Shown one piece after another: positions 42,294 to 49,897 of a stretch of 64,000 nt of DNA. Within the stretch, counting starts at the first letter, position 1; each line of letters starts with the position of its first letter. A program made the translations under genes and the position numbers. A model generated the notes under the pieces. The model was not told the origin of the DNA and ran no database searches. It worked only from the letters and a program-made list of their open reading frames with translations. Location: assembly GCA_036378175.1 (NCBI GenBank), contig DASUWY010000023.1, forward strand, positions 1-64,000. The letters run 5' to 3'. This stretch comes from Thermoleophilaceae bacterium. GTDB taxonomy: Bacteria > Actinomycetota > Thermoleophilia > Solirubrobacterales > Thermoleophilaceae.

Positions 42294-43488
42294 GACGCAG
42301 GAGGCTATCTCCGCACGTCGCCGGATTCGCGCACTCGGGGCGCAGCGCGCCCTGCGCGAGGCCCTGCTCGCGTTCGGCCTCTCGCGCGCACTTGTCTGGG
42401 CGGCCGCCATCGCCGCCGTGTACGTCCTGCCGGTGCAGCGCTCGCAGGAGCAGACGCACGACATCCCCGCGCTCACCGGCGCCCTCGGGCGCGCGCTCGG
42501 CGCCCTCGCGCGCTGGGACGCCGTCTGGTACCTCACGATCGCGCACTCCGGCTACGGCGGTGAGTCGAGCCTCACCGCCTTCTTCCCGCTCTACCCGCTG
42601 AGCGTCCGCGCTGCCGCGGGCGGCGGGGCCGCGCCCGGCGCGCTCGTCCTGCTGTGTGCCTACGCCGTATCGGCGGTGTCCTTCATCGTCGCGCTCGTGC
42701 TCCTGCACAAGCTCGTGGAGCTCGAGCTTGGCGAGCGCTACGCACGGCCCGTGCTGCTGCTCGTGGCCTTCTGGCCCGCGTCCTTCTTCTTCAGCGCGCC
42801 GTACTCCGAGAGCCTGTTCCTCGCGCTCAGCGTGGGCGTGTTCTACGCCGCGCGCACCGAGCGCTGGGCGCTTGCGGCGTTGCTGTGCGCCGCCGCGGGC
42901 GCCACGCGGCCCACCGGGCTCCTGCTCCTGCTGCCGCTCGCGTGGATGGCGTGGCGGGCGGGCAGGCTGCGCTGGCTCGTGGTGGCGCCGCTCGGCGCCC
43001 TGGCATTCAGCGCCGGCCTGGCGGGCGCCGGGCTGCGGCCGCTCGGCTGGTTTGGCGTGGAGCGCGCCTGGGGTCACGTGTTCAAGGGGCCGTCCGGTGG
43101 CATCTGGGATGCCGCCGTGGCGGGTGTGAGCGGGGCGGGGCGCCTCGTCAGCTCCGCGCCGGTGGATCGCGTGGTGGCCGCGGAGAACGCGCTCTACTTC
43201 GTGCTGCTCGTGCTGGCGCTCGTTGCGCTCGTGGGGATGTTCCGCCGCCTGCCGCCGGCGTATGGCATCTACACCCTCGGGTCGCTTGTGGCGGCGGTGT
43301 CCGCTCCGGTGGAGTGGCAGCCCCTGATGTCGTTCGGCAGGCTGCTCGCCGTGGTGTTCCCGATCCCGATGTGGGTGGCCCTCGAGCTCAAGGACCGGCG
43401 GGTGGCGATGGGCTCGGTGCTCGCCGCATCGGCGGCGCTGCTCGTCTGCGGCACCGGATTGTTCGCTGCCTGGCAGCTCGTCACGTGA
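42292..43488 (+). CDS. PIG-V-like GT-C mannosyltransferase
   Basis: 398 residues, about 9-10 membrane helices. The luminal-loop motif LARWDAVWYLTIAHSGYG (about 66-83) with AFFPLYPL matches the WDxxWY/PLYP pattern of PIG-V/GPI mannosyltransferase II-like proteins found in actinobacteria; further helices include VLLLVAFWPASFFFSAPYSESLFLAL. The donor is expected to be polyprenyl-phosphate mannose, adding sugar to lipids or wall glycans. It overlaps the HAD gene by 4 bases (GTGA). Start codons of this gene and mscS share two bases. Confidence 0.85.
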   Translation: MTQEAISARRRIRALGAQRALREALLAFGLSRALVWAAAIAAVYVLPVQRSQEQTHDIPALTGALGRALGALARWDAVWYLTIAHSGYGGESSLTAFFPLYPLSVRAAAGGGAAPGALVLLCAYAVSAVSFIVALVLLHKLVELELGERYARPVLLLVAFWPASFFFSAPYSESLFLALSVGVFYAARTERWALAALLCAAAGATRPTGLLLLLPLAWMAWRAGRLRWLVVAPLGALAFSAGLAGAGLRPLGWFGVERAWGHVFKGPSGGIWDAAVAGVSGAGRLVSSAPVDRVVAAENALYFVLLVLALVALVGMFRRLPPAYGIYTLGSLVAAVSAPVEWQPLMSFGRLLAVVFPIPMWVALELKDRRVAMGSVLAASAALLVCGTGLFAAWQLVT

Positions 43489-44168
43489 TCCGCGCGGTGA
43501 CGATCGACGCGCTGGGGACGCTCGTGCACATGCAGCCGCCGGGCCCTCGCCTGCGTGACCAGCTCCGTGAGCGGGCCGGCGTGGAGGTGAGCGAGGAGCA
43601 GGCCACCGCCGGCTTCGCCGCCGAGATCCGCTACTACCTCGCGCACCACCTCGAGGGCGGCGACCCGAAGTCGCTGTCCGCGCTGCGTGACCGCTGCGCC
43701 GGCGTGCTGCGAACCGCGCTCGGCATCCACCAGGTGGAGCTGGCCGCGGTGCGTGAGGCGATGCTCGCGGCCCTCCACTTCGAGCCGTTCCCGGACGCCG
43801 CGCCGGCGCTCGAGGAGCTGCGGTCGGCCGGCGTGCGTCTGGTGGTGGCGAGCAACTGGGACTCGTCGCTGCCGGAGGTGGTCGAGCGCACGGGGCTGGC
43901 GCCGCTGCTCGACGGCGTGGTGTCCTCGGCGGCGGCCGGAGCCGCCAAGCCCGACTCGCGGCTGTTCGACGCGGCGCTCGGCATCGCGGGCGTGAGCCCG
44001 GGCGACGCCCTGCACGTGGGGGACCGCACGGAAAACGACGTGGAGGGCGCGCTGGCGATGGGGATGGGCGCCGTGCTCATCGCCCGCCACGGCGGGCGGC
44101 CCCCGGGGGTGGACGTGCCGGTGATCAGCAGTCTCACCGAGCTGCCGCCCCTAGTCTTCGACGCGTGA
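43485..44168 (+). CDS. HAD-superfamily hydrolase (phosphatase-like)
   Basis: 227 residues. Motif I is VTIDALGTLV (Asp nucleophile at residue 8, with the second Asp replaced by Gly as in many HAD-IA proteins), motif II Ser/Asn in VVASNWDSS, motif III Lys in GAAKPDSRLFDAAL and motif IV GDRTENDVEGAL. A helical cap (about 18-85) indicates subclass I. Likely acts on a small phosphorylated metabolite. GTG start. Linked by 4-base overlaps to the genes on both sides. Confidence 0.87.
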   Translation: MIRAVTIDALGTLVHMQPPGPRLRDQLRERAGVEVSEEQATAGFAAEIRYYLAHHLEGGDPKSLSALRDRCAGVLRTALGIHQVELAAVREAMLAALHFEPFPDAAPALEELRSAGVRLVVASNWDSSLPEVVERTGLAPLLDGVVSSAAAGAAKPDSRLFDAALGIAGVSPGDALHVGDRTENDVEGALAMGMGAVLIARHGGRPPGVDVPVISSLTELPPLVFDA

Positions 44169-45025
44169 CAAGCGAGCTCGAGCAGAGCCATCCCGCGCCC
44201 GGTGAGGCGCCGGAGGAGGCGCCCCGGCTGCCCCCTGAAGGGGCACCGCCATGGCCGGCGTGGTACGCGCCTGCCGCGTTCGTCACGGGCATCTTCCTGG
44301 TGTTCGTCGTGGCCGCCGTGATCCAGGTGATCGTGGCCGCGGCGGGGCACGACTTCCCCTCGAGCGGCGCGGGGATCGCCCTCGGCGGAACGCTCATCCA
44401 GGACGCGATCCTCGCCGCGGCGGCAGTGCTGTTCGCGTCGCGCGTGGCACCGCCGCGACCGTGGCAATTCGGGCTCAGGGGCACGCCGCTGCGCGGCGCC
44501 GTGCGCGCGGCGCTCACGGCCTACGCGGCGTTCTGGCTGTTCTCGGTGATCTACCAGGTGGCGCTCCACCCGCACGGCAAGCAGACCGTGGCGAAGGACC
44601 TCGGGGCGAACAACGGCGGGGTCCTTCTCGTACTCGCTGCGCTGCTCGTGATCGTGGTGGCGCCGGTGGCCGAGGAGTTCTTCTTCCGCGGCTTCTTCTA
44701 CCGGGCGCTTCGCACCCGTTTTCCCATCTTGCTTGCCGCCCTCATCGACGCGCTCGTTTTCGGCGCCGTGCATTACACGGGCGCGCAGACGCTGGCGGTG
44801 CTGCCGGCACTCGCCATGCTGGGCTTCGTGTTCTGCCTGCTGTACGAGCGCACGAACTCCATCCTCCCGGGCATCTCGCTGCACGCGTTCAACAACTCGA
44901 TCTCGTACGCGGTGACCGTGCATTCGAGCGGCGGTGTGGCGCTCGCGCTCGGCGTGGCGATGATCGGCGCCTGCGCGGCCGCGCCACGCGTGCTGCCGGC
45001 TCTGCGCGAGCCGGCCGCTCGATGA
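44165..45025 (+). CDS. CPBP-family intramembrane metalloprotease (CAAX/Abi-like)
   Basis: 286 residues. A Pro/Glu-rich N-terminus (to about 30) is followed by about 8 membrane helices. The catalytic motifs are EEFFFRGFFYRAL (EExxxR), FGAVHYTG (FxxxH) and the C-terminal HAFNNSIS (HxxxN/D). Members cleave membrane-embedded substrates, including anti-sigma factors or bacteriocin-related peptides. GTG start overlapping the HAD stop. The next two genes form an ABC exporter; a processing role for its substrate is possible but speculative. Confidence 0.88.
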   Translation: MTSELEQSHPAPGEAPEEAPRLPPEGAPPWPAWYAPAAFVTGIFLVFVVAAVIQVIVAAAGHDFPSSGAGIALGGTLIQDAILAAAAVLFASRVAPPRPWQFGLRGTPLRGAVRAALTAYAAFWLFSVIYQVALHPHGKQTVAKDLGANNGGVLLVLAALLVIVVAPVAEEFFFRGFFYRALRTRFPILLAALIDALVFGAVHYTGAQTLAVLPALAMLGFVFCLLYERTNSILPGISLHAFNNSISYAVTVHSSGGVALALGVAMIGACAAAPRVLPALREPAAR

Positions 45026-45747
45026 ACGCCGTCGAGGGCCGCCGCCTCTACAAGGCGTACGGCGAGTTGGTTGCTGTGGACCACATCGACTTCGACGTCC
45101 ATGAGCGCGAGTGCTTCGGCTTCCTCGGCCCGAACGGCGCGGGAAAGACCACCACGATGAAGATGATCTACGGCCTCGCGGGCGTGGACGAGGGCGAGCT
45201 GCACGTGCTGGGGCTCGACGCTCGCACCCAGCGGCGCCAGGTGAAGGCGCGCCTCGGCGTGGTGCCGCAGGAGGCGAATCTCGACTGGGACCTCACCGTG
45301 CGCGAGAACCTAGTGCAGCAGGCGCTGTATTACGGCGCCCGTGCGGACGGCCGCATCGACCAGCTCCTCGAGCTGGCGCAGCTCAGCGGACGCGCGCTGT
45401 CCAAGCCGCGCGAGCTCTCGGGCGGCATGCAGCGCCGGCTGCTGATCGCGCGTGCGCTGATCAACGAGCCCGAGCTGATCGTCCTCGACGAGCCCACCAC
45501 CGGCCTCGACCCGCAGGCGCGCCTTGCGGTGTGGGATCTGCTCGACGGCCTCAAGCACGGCGGGGTGACCCTGATCCTCACGACGCACTACATGGAGGAG
45601 GCCGAGCGCATCTGCGATCGCATCGCGATCATGGACCACGGGAAGATCGTCGCCCTCGGCAGTCCCGCGGAGCTGCGCGAACGCCACGGGCAGCCCAACC
45701 TCGAGGGCGTGTTCATCGAGATCACCGGGCGGGGGCTACGCGAATGA
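45022..45747 (+). CDS. ABC transporter ATP-binding protein (NodI/DrrA type)
   Basis: 241 residues. Walker A GPNGAGKTT (about 34-42), Q-loop VVPQEANLD, signature LSGGMQRRL, Walker B LIVLDEPTTGLDPQ and H-loop TTHYMEEAERI. The sequence is close to NodI-type exporters that work with a single ABC-2 permease, here the next gene. ATGA overlaps on both sides indicate a strictly coupled pair. Substrate unknown: lipid-linked sugar or drug. Confidence 0.93.
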   Translation: MNAVEGRRLYKAYGELVAVDHIDFDVHERECFGFLGPNGAGKTTTMKMIYGLAGVDEGELHVLGLDARTQRRQVKARLGVVPQEANLDWDLTVRENLVQQALYYGARADGRIDQLLELAQLSGRALSKPRELSGGMQRRLLIARALINEPELIVLDEPTTGLDPQARLAVWDLLDGLKHGGVTLILTTHYMEEAERICDRIAIMDHGKIVALGSPAELRERHGQPNLEGVFIEITGRGLRE

Positions 45748-46517
45748 GGGTGGCGCCTCCCAGCCCCCGGATGGCGTTCCGCGTGTGGCGCCGCGACCTG
45801 CGCGTGTTCTCGTACCTCTGGAAGGGCGCGCTGTTGCCGACCTTCCTCGATCCGGTGCTCTACCTCCTCGCGATGGGCTTCGGGCTCGGCACCTACCTCG
45901 CGAGCGTGAACGGCATCCCCTACAAGGACTTCATCGCGTCAGGGCTCGTGGCGTCCGCGGCCATGTGGGCCACCGCCTTCGAGACCACCTACAACGTCCA
46001 CTTCCGCATGAACGAGTACCGGCTATACGACAACATGCTGTCCACGCCGGTGGAGGTGGAGGACCTGGTGGGCGGAGAGATCGCGTGGGCGTGCACGCGC
46101 GCGCTCATCTACGGCACGGTGTTCCTCGTGATCGTCGCGCTGTTCGGGCTGATCCACTCGCCCTGGGCGGTGGTCACGCCTGTGTTCATCGTGCTCGGCT
46201 CTGCGTGCTTCGCGGCGATCGGGCTGTCGTTCACGGCGATCGTCGGGAAGGTCGACTACTTCACCTACTACTACACGCTGTTCGTCACGCCGATGTTCCT
46301 GTTCAGCGGCATCTTCTATCCACTCGACAGGCTGCCTCAGTGGACGCACGTGGTGGCCTGGTTCACGCCGCTCTACCACCTGGTGCGGATCACGCGCGGG
46401 CTGATCCTCGGCCCGGACGCTCTGTCGATTCTCGGGAACGCGCTCTGGCTGGCCGTGGTGACCACGGCGCTGTTCGCGGTCCCCGTGGTCTGGATGCGCA
46501 AGCGTCTCGTGCCGTAA
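45744..46517 (+). CDS. ABC-2 type permease (NodJ/DrrB type)
   Basis: 257 residues with six membrane helices. FRVWRRDLRVFSYLWKGALLPTFLDPVLYLLAMGFG (start, read in pieces) and the motif near the end, SGIFYPLDRLPQWTHVVAWFTPLYH, are the conserved ABC-2 elements. The gene before it is the cognate ATPase. The gene after it is a leaderless L,D-transpeptidase with its own promoter, so the operon probably ends here. Confidence 0.9.
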   Translation: MRVAPPSPRMAFRVWRRDLRVFSYLWKGALLPTFLDPVLYLLAMGFGLGTYLASVNGIPYKDFIASGLVASAAMWATAFETTYNVHFRMNEYRLYDNMLSTPVEVEDLVGGEIAWACTRALIYGTVFLVIVALFGLIHSPWAVVTPVFIVLGSACFAAIGLSFTAIVGKVDYFTYYYTLFVTPMFLFSGIFYPLDRLPQWTHVVAWFTPLYHLVRITRGLILGPDALSILGNALWLAVVTTALFAVPVVWMRKRLVP

Positions 46518-46550
46518 AGCACGTTGTGGCGAACCCGCCGCCCCTCGGAT

Positions 46551-46556
46551 TAGATT
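46551..46556 (+). promoter_or_regulatory. -10 box TAGATT; leaderless start of L,D-transpeptidase
   Basis: TAGATT ends 7 bases before ATG 46564; no Shine-Dalgarno sequence. Confidence 0.6.
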
Positions 46557-46563
46557 TGTCTCA

Positions 46564-47502
46564 ATGCGTCGCACTCTCGCTCTTTCCGCGGCGCTCCTTG
46601 CCGTCCTCGCAGGGGCAGCCCACGCCGCCCCTCCGATGCGCATCCACGTAGCCACGGGAATCCGCGACGGCCAACGGATCTGGGTGATGAAGGGCCAGCG
46701 CGTGCTGATCCAGGGCACGCGCTCGTTTGCCGATGACGGCTACGCCACCGCGGGGATCTACTTCAAGGGCAGGGAGATCGCCACCACCCGCTCGCCGCTG
46801 CGCGGCAGGGTGGGCGCGGCGAACGGCGTGTTCCTCCACTTCACGGCCAAGAAGATCGGGACGTACAAGGCGGTGGTGAAGGTGTTCAAGAGCGCCGACC
46901 CCGCCACCCCGGTGGCCACCACCTCCGTGGGCGTGCACGTGATCAAGCCGAGCGCGCAGATGGGCGGCCACGGTCGCGGCGTGCGGCTGCTCCAGGAGGG
47001 GCTGCGGGCGCTTGCGTACGTCACCCCAGTGAGCGGTCGCTACGACGACGCCACCGGCCGTGCGGTGCTCGCGTTCCGCAAGGTCAACGGCATGTCGCGA
47101 GTGGAGACGCCGTCGGCCACGATCTTCAAGAAGCTGTTCCGCGGCCAGGGCGGCTTCACGCTGAAGCATCCCGGCGCTGGGCGGCACGTGGAGTTCGACT
47201 GGTCGCGCCAGGTGCTCGTGTTCGCGCAGGGCGGCAAGCCCGTGCGGATCTACCACGCGTCGTCCGGCAAGCCCTCCACGCCCACGGTGTTCGGCACCTT
47301 CCACTTCTATTCGAAGACGCCGGGCACGAACGCCAAGGGCATGGTCGACTCGAACTACTTCATCCGCGGCTACGCGGTGCACGGCTACCCCGACGTGCCG
47401 CCGTACGCGGCGAGCCACGGCTGCATCCGCGTGCCGATCCCTGACGCCGCCTCGATCTACAACTGGATCAAGCTCGGCGAGACGATCTTTGTCTATAGGT
47501 AG
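46564..47502 (+). CDS. Secreted L,D-transpeptidase (YkuD) with peptidoglycan-binding domain
   Basis: 312 residues. A cleavable signal peptide ends near AAHAAPP (about 22). A beta-rich region (about 25-125), a PG_binding_1-type module with RGVRLLQEGLRALAYVTPVSGRYDDAT, and the C-terminal YkuD domain follow. Catalytic residues are in HGYPDVPPYAASHGCIRVP: the first His and the Cys of SHGCIR. It makes 3-3 cross-links or attaches proteins to peptidoglycan. Leaderless ATG. A 9-bp hairpin follows immediately after the stop. Confidence 0.93.
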   Translation: MRRTLALSAALLAVLAGAAHAAPPMRIHVATGIRDGQRIWVMKGQRVLIQGTRSFADDGYATAGIYFKGREIATTRSPLRGRVGAANGVFLHFTAKKIGTYKAVVKVFKSADPATPVATTSVGVHVIKPSAQMGGHGRGVRLLQEGLRALAYVTPVSGRYDDATGRAVLAFRKVNGMSRVETPSATIFKKLFRGQGGFTLKHPGAGRHVEFDWSRQVLVFAQGGKPVRIYHASSGKPSTPTVFGTFHFYSKTPGTNAKGMVDSNYFIRGYAVHGYPDVPPYAASHGCIRVPIPDAASIYNWIKLGETIFVYR

Positions 47503-47504
47503 CT

Positions 47505-47527
47505 CCGCGGGGCATCCAGCCCCGCGG
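47505..47527 (+). terminator. Stem-loop terminator of the L,D-transpeptidase gene
   Basis: CCGCGGGGC (47505-47513) pairs perfectly with GCCCCGCGG (47519-47527) around a 5-base loop, two bases after the stop. Confidence 0.7.
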
Positions 47528-47565
47528 TACCGATGACGACTCTCGACGTCCGGTCTCGCGTAACC

Positions 47566-47584
47566 GGATGGGCTGCGCCCATCC
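47566..47584 (-). terminator. Stem-loop terminator of the convergent membrane-protein gene
   Basis: GGATGGGC (47566-47573) pairs with GCCCATCC (47577-47584) around a 3-base loop, directly after the minus-strand stop at 47586. With the previous hairpin it makes a back-to-back terminator pair. Confidence 0.65.
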
Positions 47585-47585
47585 T

Positions 47586-47942
47586 CTAGAGCTTCAGCCG
47601 CACCGCGTAGCCGGCCAGCACGCGCAGCACCACGAAGTACAGGAGGAACGCCAGCACGAACGGCACGCTGCGTTCGACCCAGATGTCGTTCGACGTGGTG
47701 ACGCCGTTGAACGGCTTCGTGAGCACGTCGTTGGCATCGTCGATCAGCTCGCGCACCTTTGTGTGCTTCTTCGCGCGCTGCGCCTCGACCTGGGCCGAGG
47801 GGTCGGGCTGGTCGATGCTCACGACCTTGTCCTGCTGAGTCGTGGAGCCTGCGTTTGCTTCCTCGAGGGCGAACATGACGAAGCTCGCCACGACGATGAG
47901 CGTGCAGACGGTGGATACGAGGAGGAGGGTTCGCTTGATCAC
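47586..47942 (-). CDS. Small two-helix membrane protein, unknown function
   Basis: 118 residues. One membrane helix near the N-terminus (about 5-27, KRTLLLVSTVCTLIVVASFV) and one at the C-terminus (about 93-112), joined by a hydrophilic loop with QQDKVVSIDQPDPSAQ and a basic segment RAKKHTKVRELIDDANDVL. The C-terminal VPFVLAFLLYFVVLRVLAGYAV resembles half of a YggT-like hairpin but not enough to assign. GTG at 47942 is preferred because earlier in-frame starts run through the divergent pyrE. Shares a short promoter region with pyrE. Confidence 0.7.
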   Translation of the reverse strand: MIKRTLLLVSTVCTLIVVASFVMFALEEANAGSTTQQDKVVSIDQPDPSAQVEAQRAKKHTKVRELIDDANDVLTKPFNGVTTSNDIWVERSVPFVLAFLLYFVVLRVLAGYAVRLKL

Positions 47943-47965
47943 GAGGCCCCCATCGGGCTCGGGCC

Positions 47966-47972
47966 TAAGATA
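47966..47972. promoter_or_regulatory. Overlapping divergent -10 boxes of pyrE and the 47586-47942 gene
   Basis: TAAGAT (plus, 47966-47971) and TATCTT (minus, 47972-47967) occupy the same seven bases. The first is 11 bases before the pyrE ATG; the second is 24 bases before the minus-strand GTG. Polymerase could serve only one direction at a time. Confidence 0.4.
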
Positions 47973-47982
47973 CGCGCGCGCA

Positions 47983-48567
47983 ATGCCGTCTCCTTCCGCA
48001 AATGTCGTAGCCCAAGCGGGGGGTCGTGACCGTTTGGTGGCGGCCTTGAGAGAGCACGCGCTCGTGATCGGCGAGGTAAAACTCACGAGCGGGCGCACCG
48101 CGCAGTACTACGTGGACGCCAAGCGGGCGATCCTCCTGCCCGACGCGTTCATGGCGATGGGCGAGCTCGTGTCGGCCGAGGCGCGGGCGTGCGGAGCCAC
48201 CGCTGTGGGCGGCGTACCGGTGAGCGCGATCCCGGTGGCGTGCGCCCCGCTTGCCTTCGGCTATCCCGAGCGGGCGTTCATCATCCGCAAGGAGCGCAAG
48301 GAGCACGGGCTCCAGCGCTGGATCGAGGGGCCTCTCCCGGAGCCCGGCGAACGCGTGCTGGTGGTGGAGGACGTGGTCACCACCGGCGGCTCGACGGTGG
48401 AGGCGGTGAAGCGCGTGCAGGAAGAGGGTCTCGAGGTGGCGGGCGTGGTGTGCGTGCTCGATCGTCTGGCGGGCGGCGGCGAGGCGATCTCAGCGGCCAC
48501 CGGCGGCGCGCCCTACACGGCGCTCACCACGATCGACGACGTCTACCCCGACCGCCCGGACAGGTAG
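47983..48567 (+). CDS. pyrE: Orotate phosphoribosyltransferase
   Basis: Transfers PRPP to orotate giving OMP in pyrimidine synthesis; 194 residues. LTSGRTAQYYVDAKRAIL (about 34-51) binds orotate; IIRKERKEHG is the mobile catalytic loop; and the PRPP-binding motif is VLVVEDVVTTGGSTVEAV. The ATG at 47983 is chosen over a longer frame because it directly follows the -10 box and the family N-terminus fits. Its 3' end overlaps the convergent ltrA by 78 bases, so the two mRNAs are complementary at their ends. Confidence 0.94.
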   Translation: MPSPSANVVAQAGGRDRLVAALREHALVIGEVKLTSGRTAQYYVDAKRAILLPDAFMAMGELVSAEARACGATAVGGVPVSAIPVACAPLAFGYPERAFIIRKERKEHGLQRWIEGPLPEPGERVLVVEDVVTTGGSTVEAVKRVQEEGLEVAGVVCVLDRLAGGGEAISAATGGAPYTALTTIDDVYPDRPDR

Positions 48568-49686
48568 AGCCGCCTCTCCGGCGAGCGCGCCGGCCAGAAC
48601 CGCCACGAGCGCGGCGAGTTGCGCCGCGGCCGACACCCAGTGACCGAGCGGGACGGTGGCGAGCGCCAGCAGCGCGGCCACCACCCGCCACGGGCCGCGT
48701 CCGATCCGCAGCGCGCGGCGATACATCACGTCGCCGGCGAGGAAGAGCGCCGCACCGCAGCCGAGCAGCAGCGCCTGCTCAGTGCTGAGGTCGGCGGAGG
48801 CGTGCCCGATCGCGTGCCGCAGCGCGGCCGCCATTGCGATCACTCCGAACAGGATCGGCATGTGCCAGTAGCCGAACGCGCTCACCGCCAGCCACTGCCG
48901 CTCGGCCGCGGGCGCGCTCCCAAGGGCCACCTCCGCCCGGTCCTCGTCCCCGCTGCCGAAGTACGCCCACCAGAGGCAGGCGCTCAGGAGGAGCCCCAGC
49001 ACGGCGATGCTCACGAGCTTGAGATCCACGGGCAGGCCACTCGCGCCGATGCCCACCGCCACCACCGACTCGCCGATCGCGATGATCACCACGAGGCCGT
49101 GCCGCTCCACGAAGTGCGACGGCGCGATGAGAAAGCCGCCGCTCCGGAGGATCAGCGGGGTGAGCCACTCCGCCAGCACGCCGAGTGTCCAGAGCACGTA
49201 CTGGGCCGTGCCGCCCACGATCCCCCCGGCGAGCACCAGCGCCGCGGACAGCAGGTTGAAACGCGCGAGCTGGAAGATGCCGCGCGTGAGCTTCTGCGAC
49301 GTGGAGCTGGCGAACAGCCCGGCGTGGATGAGCACGATCGCGAGGTAGGCGATCCCAAAGCTCGCGCCGCTGCCACGGAACGCCTCGGGAACGGCGAGGG
49401 CGAGCACGAGAAAGCCCGCCATCGCGGCGAGCAGGAATACGCGGCGCACCGCGCGGTCCGGCGGCAGCGCGTTCGTGAGCCACGCATAGCCGTCATACAT
49501 CCACCAGATCAGGCCCAGCATGAGCACCGCCTGGAAGACGCCCTTCCAGCTCGGCTCGTGCACGAGCAGCGTGCTCAGCTGCGTGATCGTGAAGACGAAG
49601 ACGAGGTCGAAGAACAGCTCGAGCGTGGACACACGCTCGGCCGCCTCCGGCGCGGGCGCTGCCGGACTACCCGCGCTTCCAGTCAC
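48490..49686 (-). CDS. ltrA: LtrA-like membrane protein (low temperature requirement A family)
   Basis: 398 residues, about 11-12 membrane helices. The family signature RVSTLELFFDLVFVFTITQLS is near the N-terminus (about 18-38), and the second motif HFVERHGLVVIIAIGESVVAVG is in the middle (about 195-216). Biochemical function is unknown; the name comes from a Listeria mutant unable to grow in the cold. The last 30 residues overlap the convergent pyrE gene and are rich in Arg/Gly. GTG start inside the 3' end of the anti-sigma gene (20-base overlap), so it is part of the sigma-factor operon. Confidence 0.88.
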   Translation of the reverse strand: MTGSAGSPAAPAPEAAERVSTLELFFDLVFVFTITQLSTLLVHEPSWKGVFQAVLMLGLIWWMYDGYAWLTNALPPDRAVRRVFLLAAMAGFLVLALAVPEAFRGSGASFGIAYLAIVLIHAGLFASSTSQKLTRGIFQLARFNLLSAALVLAGGIVGGTAQYVLWTLGVLAEWLTPLILRSGGFLIAPSHFVERHGLVVIIAIGESVVAVGIGASGLPVDLKLVSIAVLGLLLSACLWWAYFGSGDEDRAEVALGSAPAAERQWLAVSAFGYWHMPILFGVIAMAAALRHAIGHASADLSTEQALLLGCGAALFLAGDVMYRRALRIGRGPWRVVAALLALATVPLGHWVSAAAQLAALVAVLAGALAGEAALPVRAVGVDVVDRGERRVGRAAGGR

Positions 49687-49897
49687 GGAAGGCCGCGAGC
49701 AGCTCGTCGCGCGCGGCTGGGGGGATCGACTCCTCGCGCAGCGTGCCCGTGGCGGCCACCGTCTGGCGGATCTGGTCGACGTACGTCACGCAGCCGGGGC
49801 ACAGCGCAAGATGCTCCTCGAAGCGCTGCCGCTCGTCCGCGGGCAGCGCGTTCTCCAGATAGTCGGTTACGAGTTCGACGAACTCCCTGCAGCTCAT
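49667..49897 (-). CDS. Zinc-binding anti-sigma factor (zf-HC2/ZAS)
   Basis: 76 residues, soluble. C3, H29, C33 and C36 give the CxnHxxxCxxC zinc site (MSCREF and HLALCPGC) of the anti-sigma domain that clamps ECF sigma factors. No membrane helix follows, so it probably responds to a cytoplasmic signal, as redox-sensing RsrA-type proteins do. Overlaps the sigma gene upstream by 4 bases and ltrA downstream by 20. Confidence 0.9.
   Translation of the reverse strand: MSCREFVELVTDYLENALPADERQRFEEHLALCPGCVTYVDQIRQTVAATGTLREESIPPAARDELLAAFRDWKRG

Noticed and set aside
39351-42563. A 1070-codon open frame on the plus strand opposite the PBP and mscS genes
   Set aside because: It is antisense to two well-recognised proteins, is rich in Arg/His/Val/Leu as expected for the reverse of GC3-rich codons, and has no family features.
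48490-48567. A frameshift at the end of ltrA as the reason for its overlap with pyrE
   Set aside because: The LtrA frame stays open and plausible to its stop, and pyrE ends with a normal C-terminus; no shift is needed.
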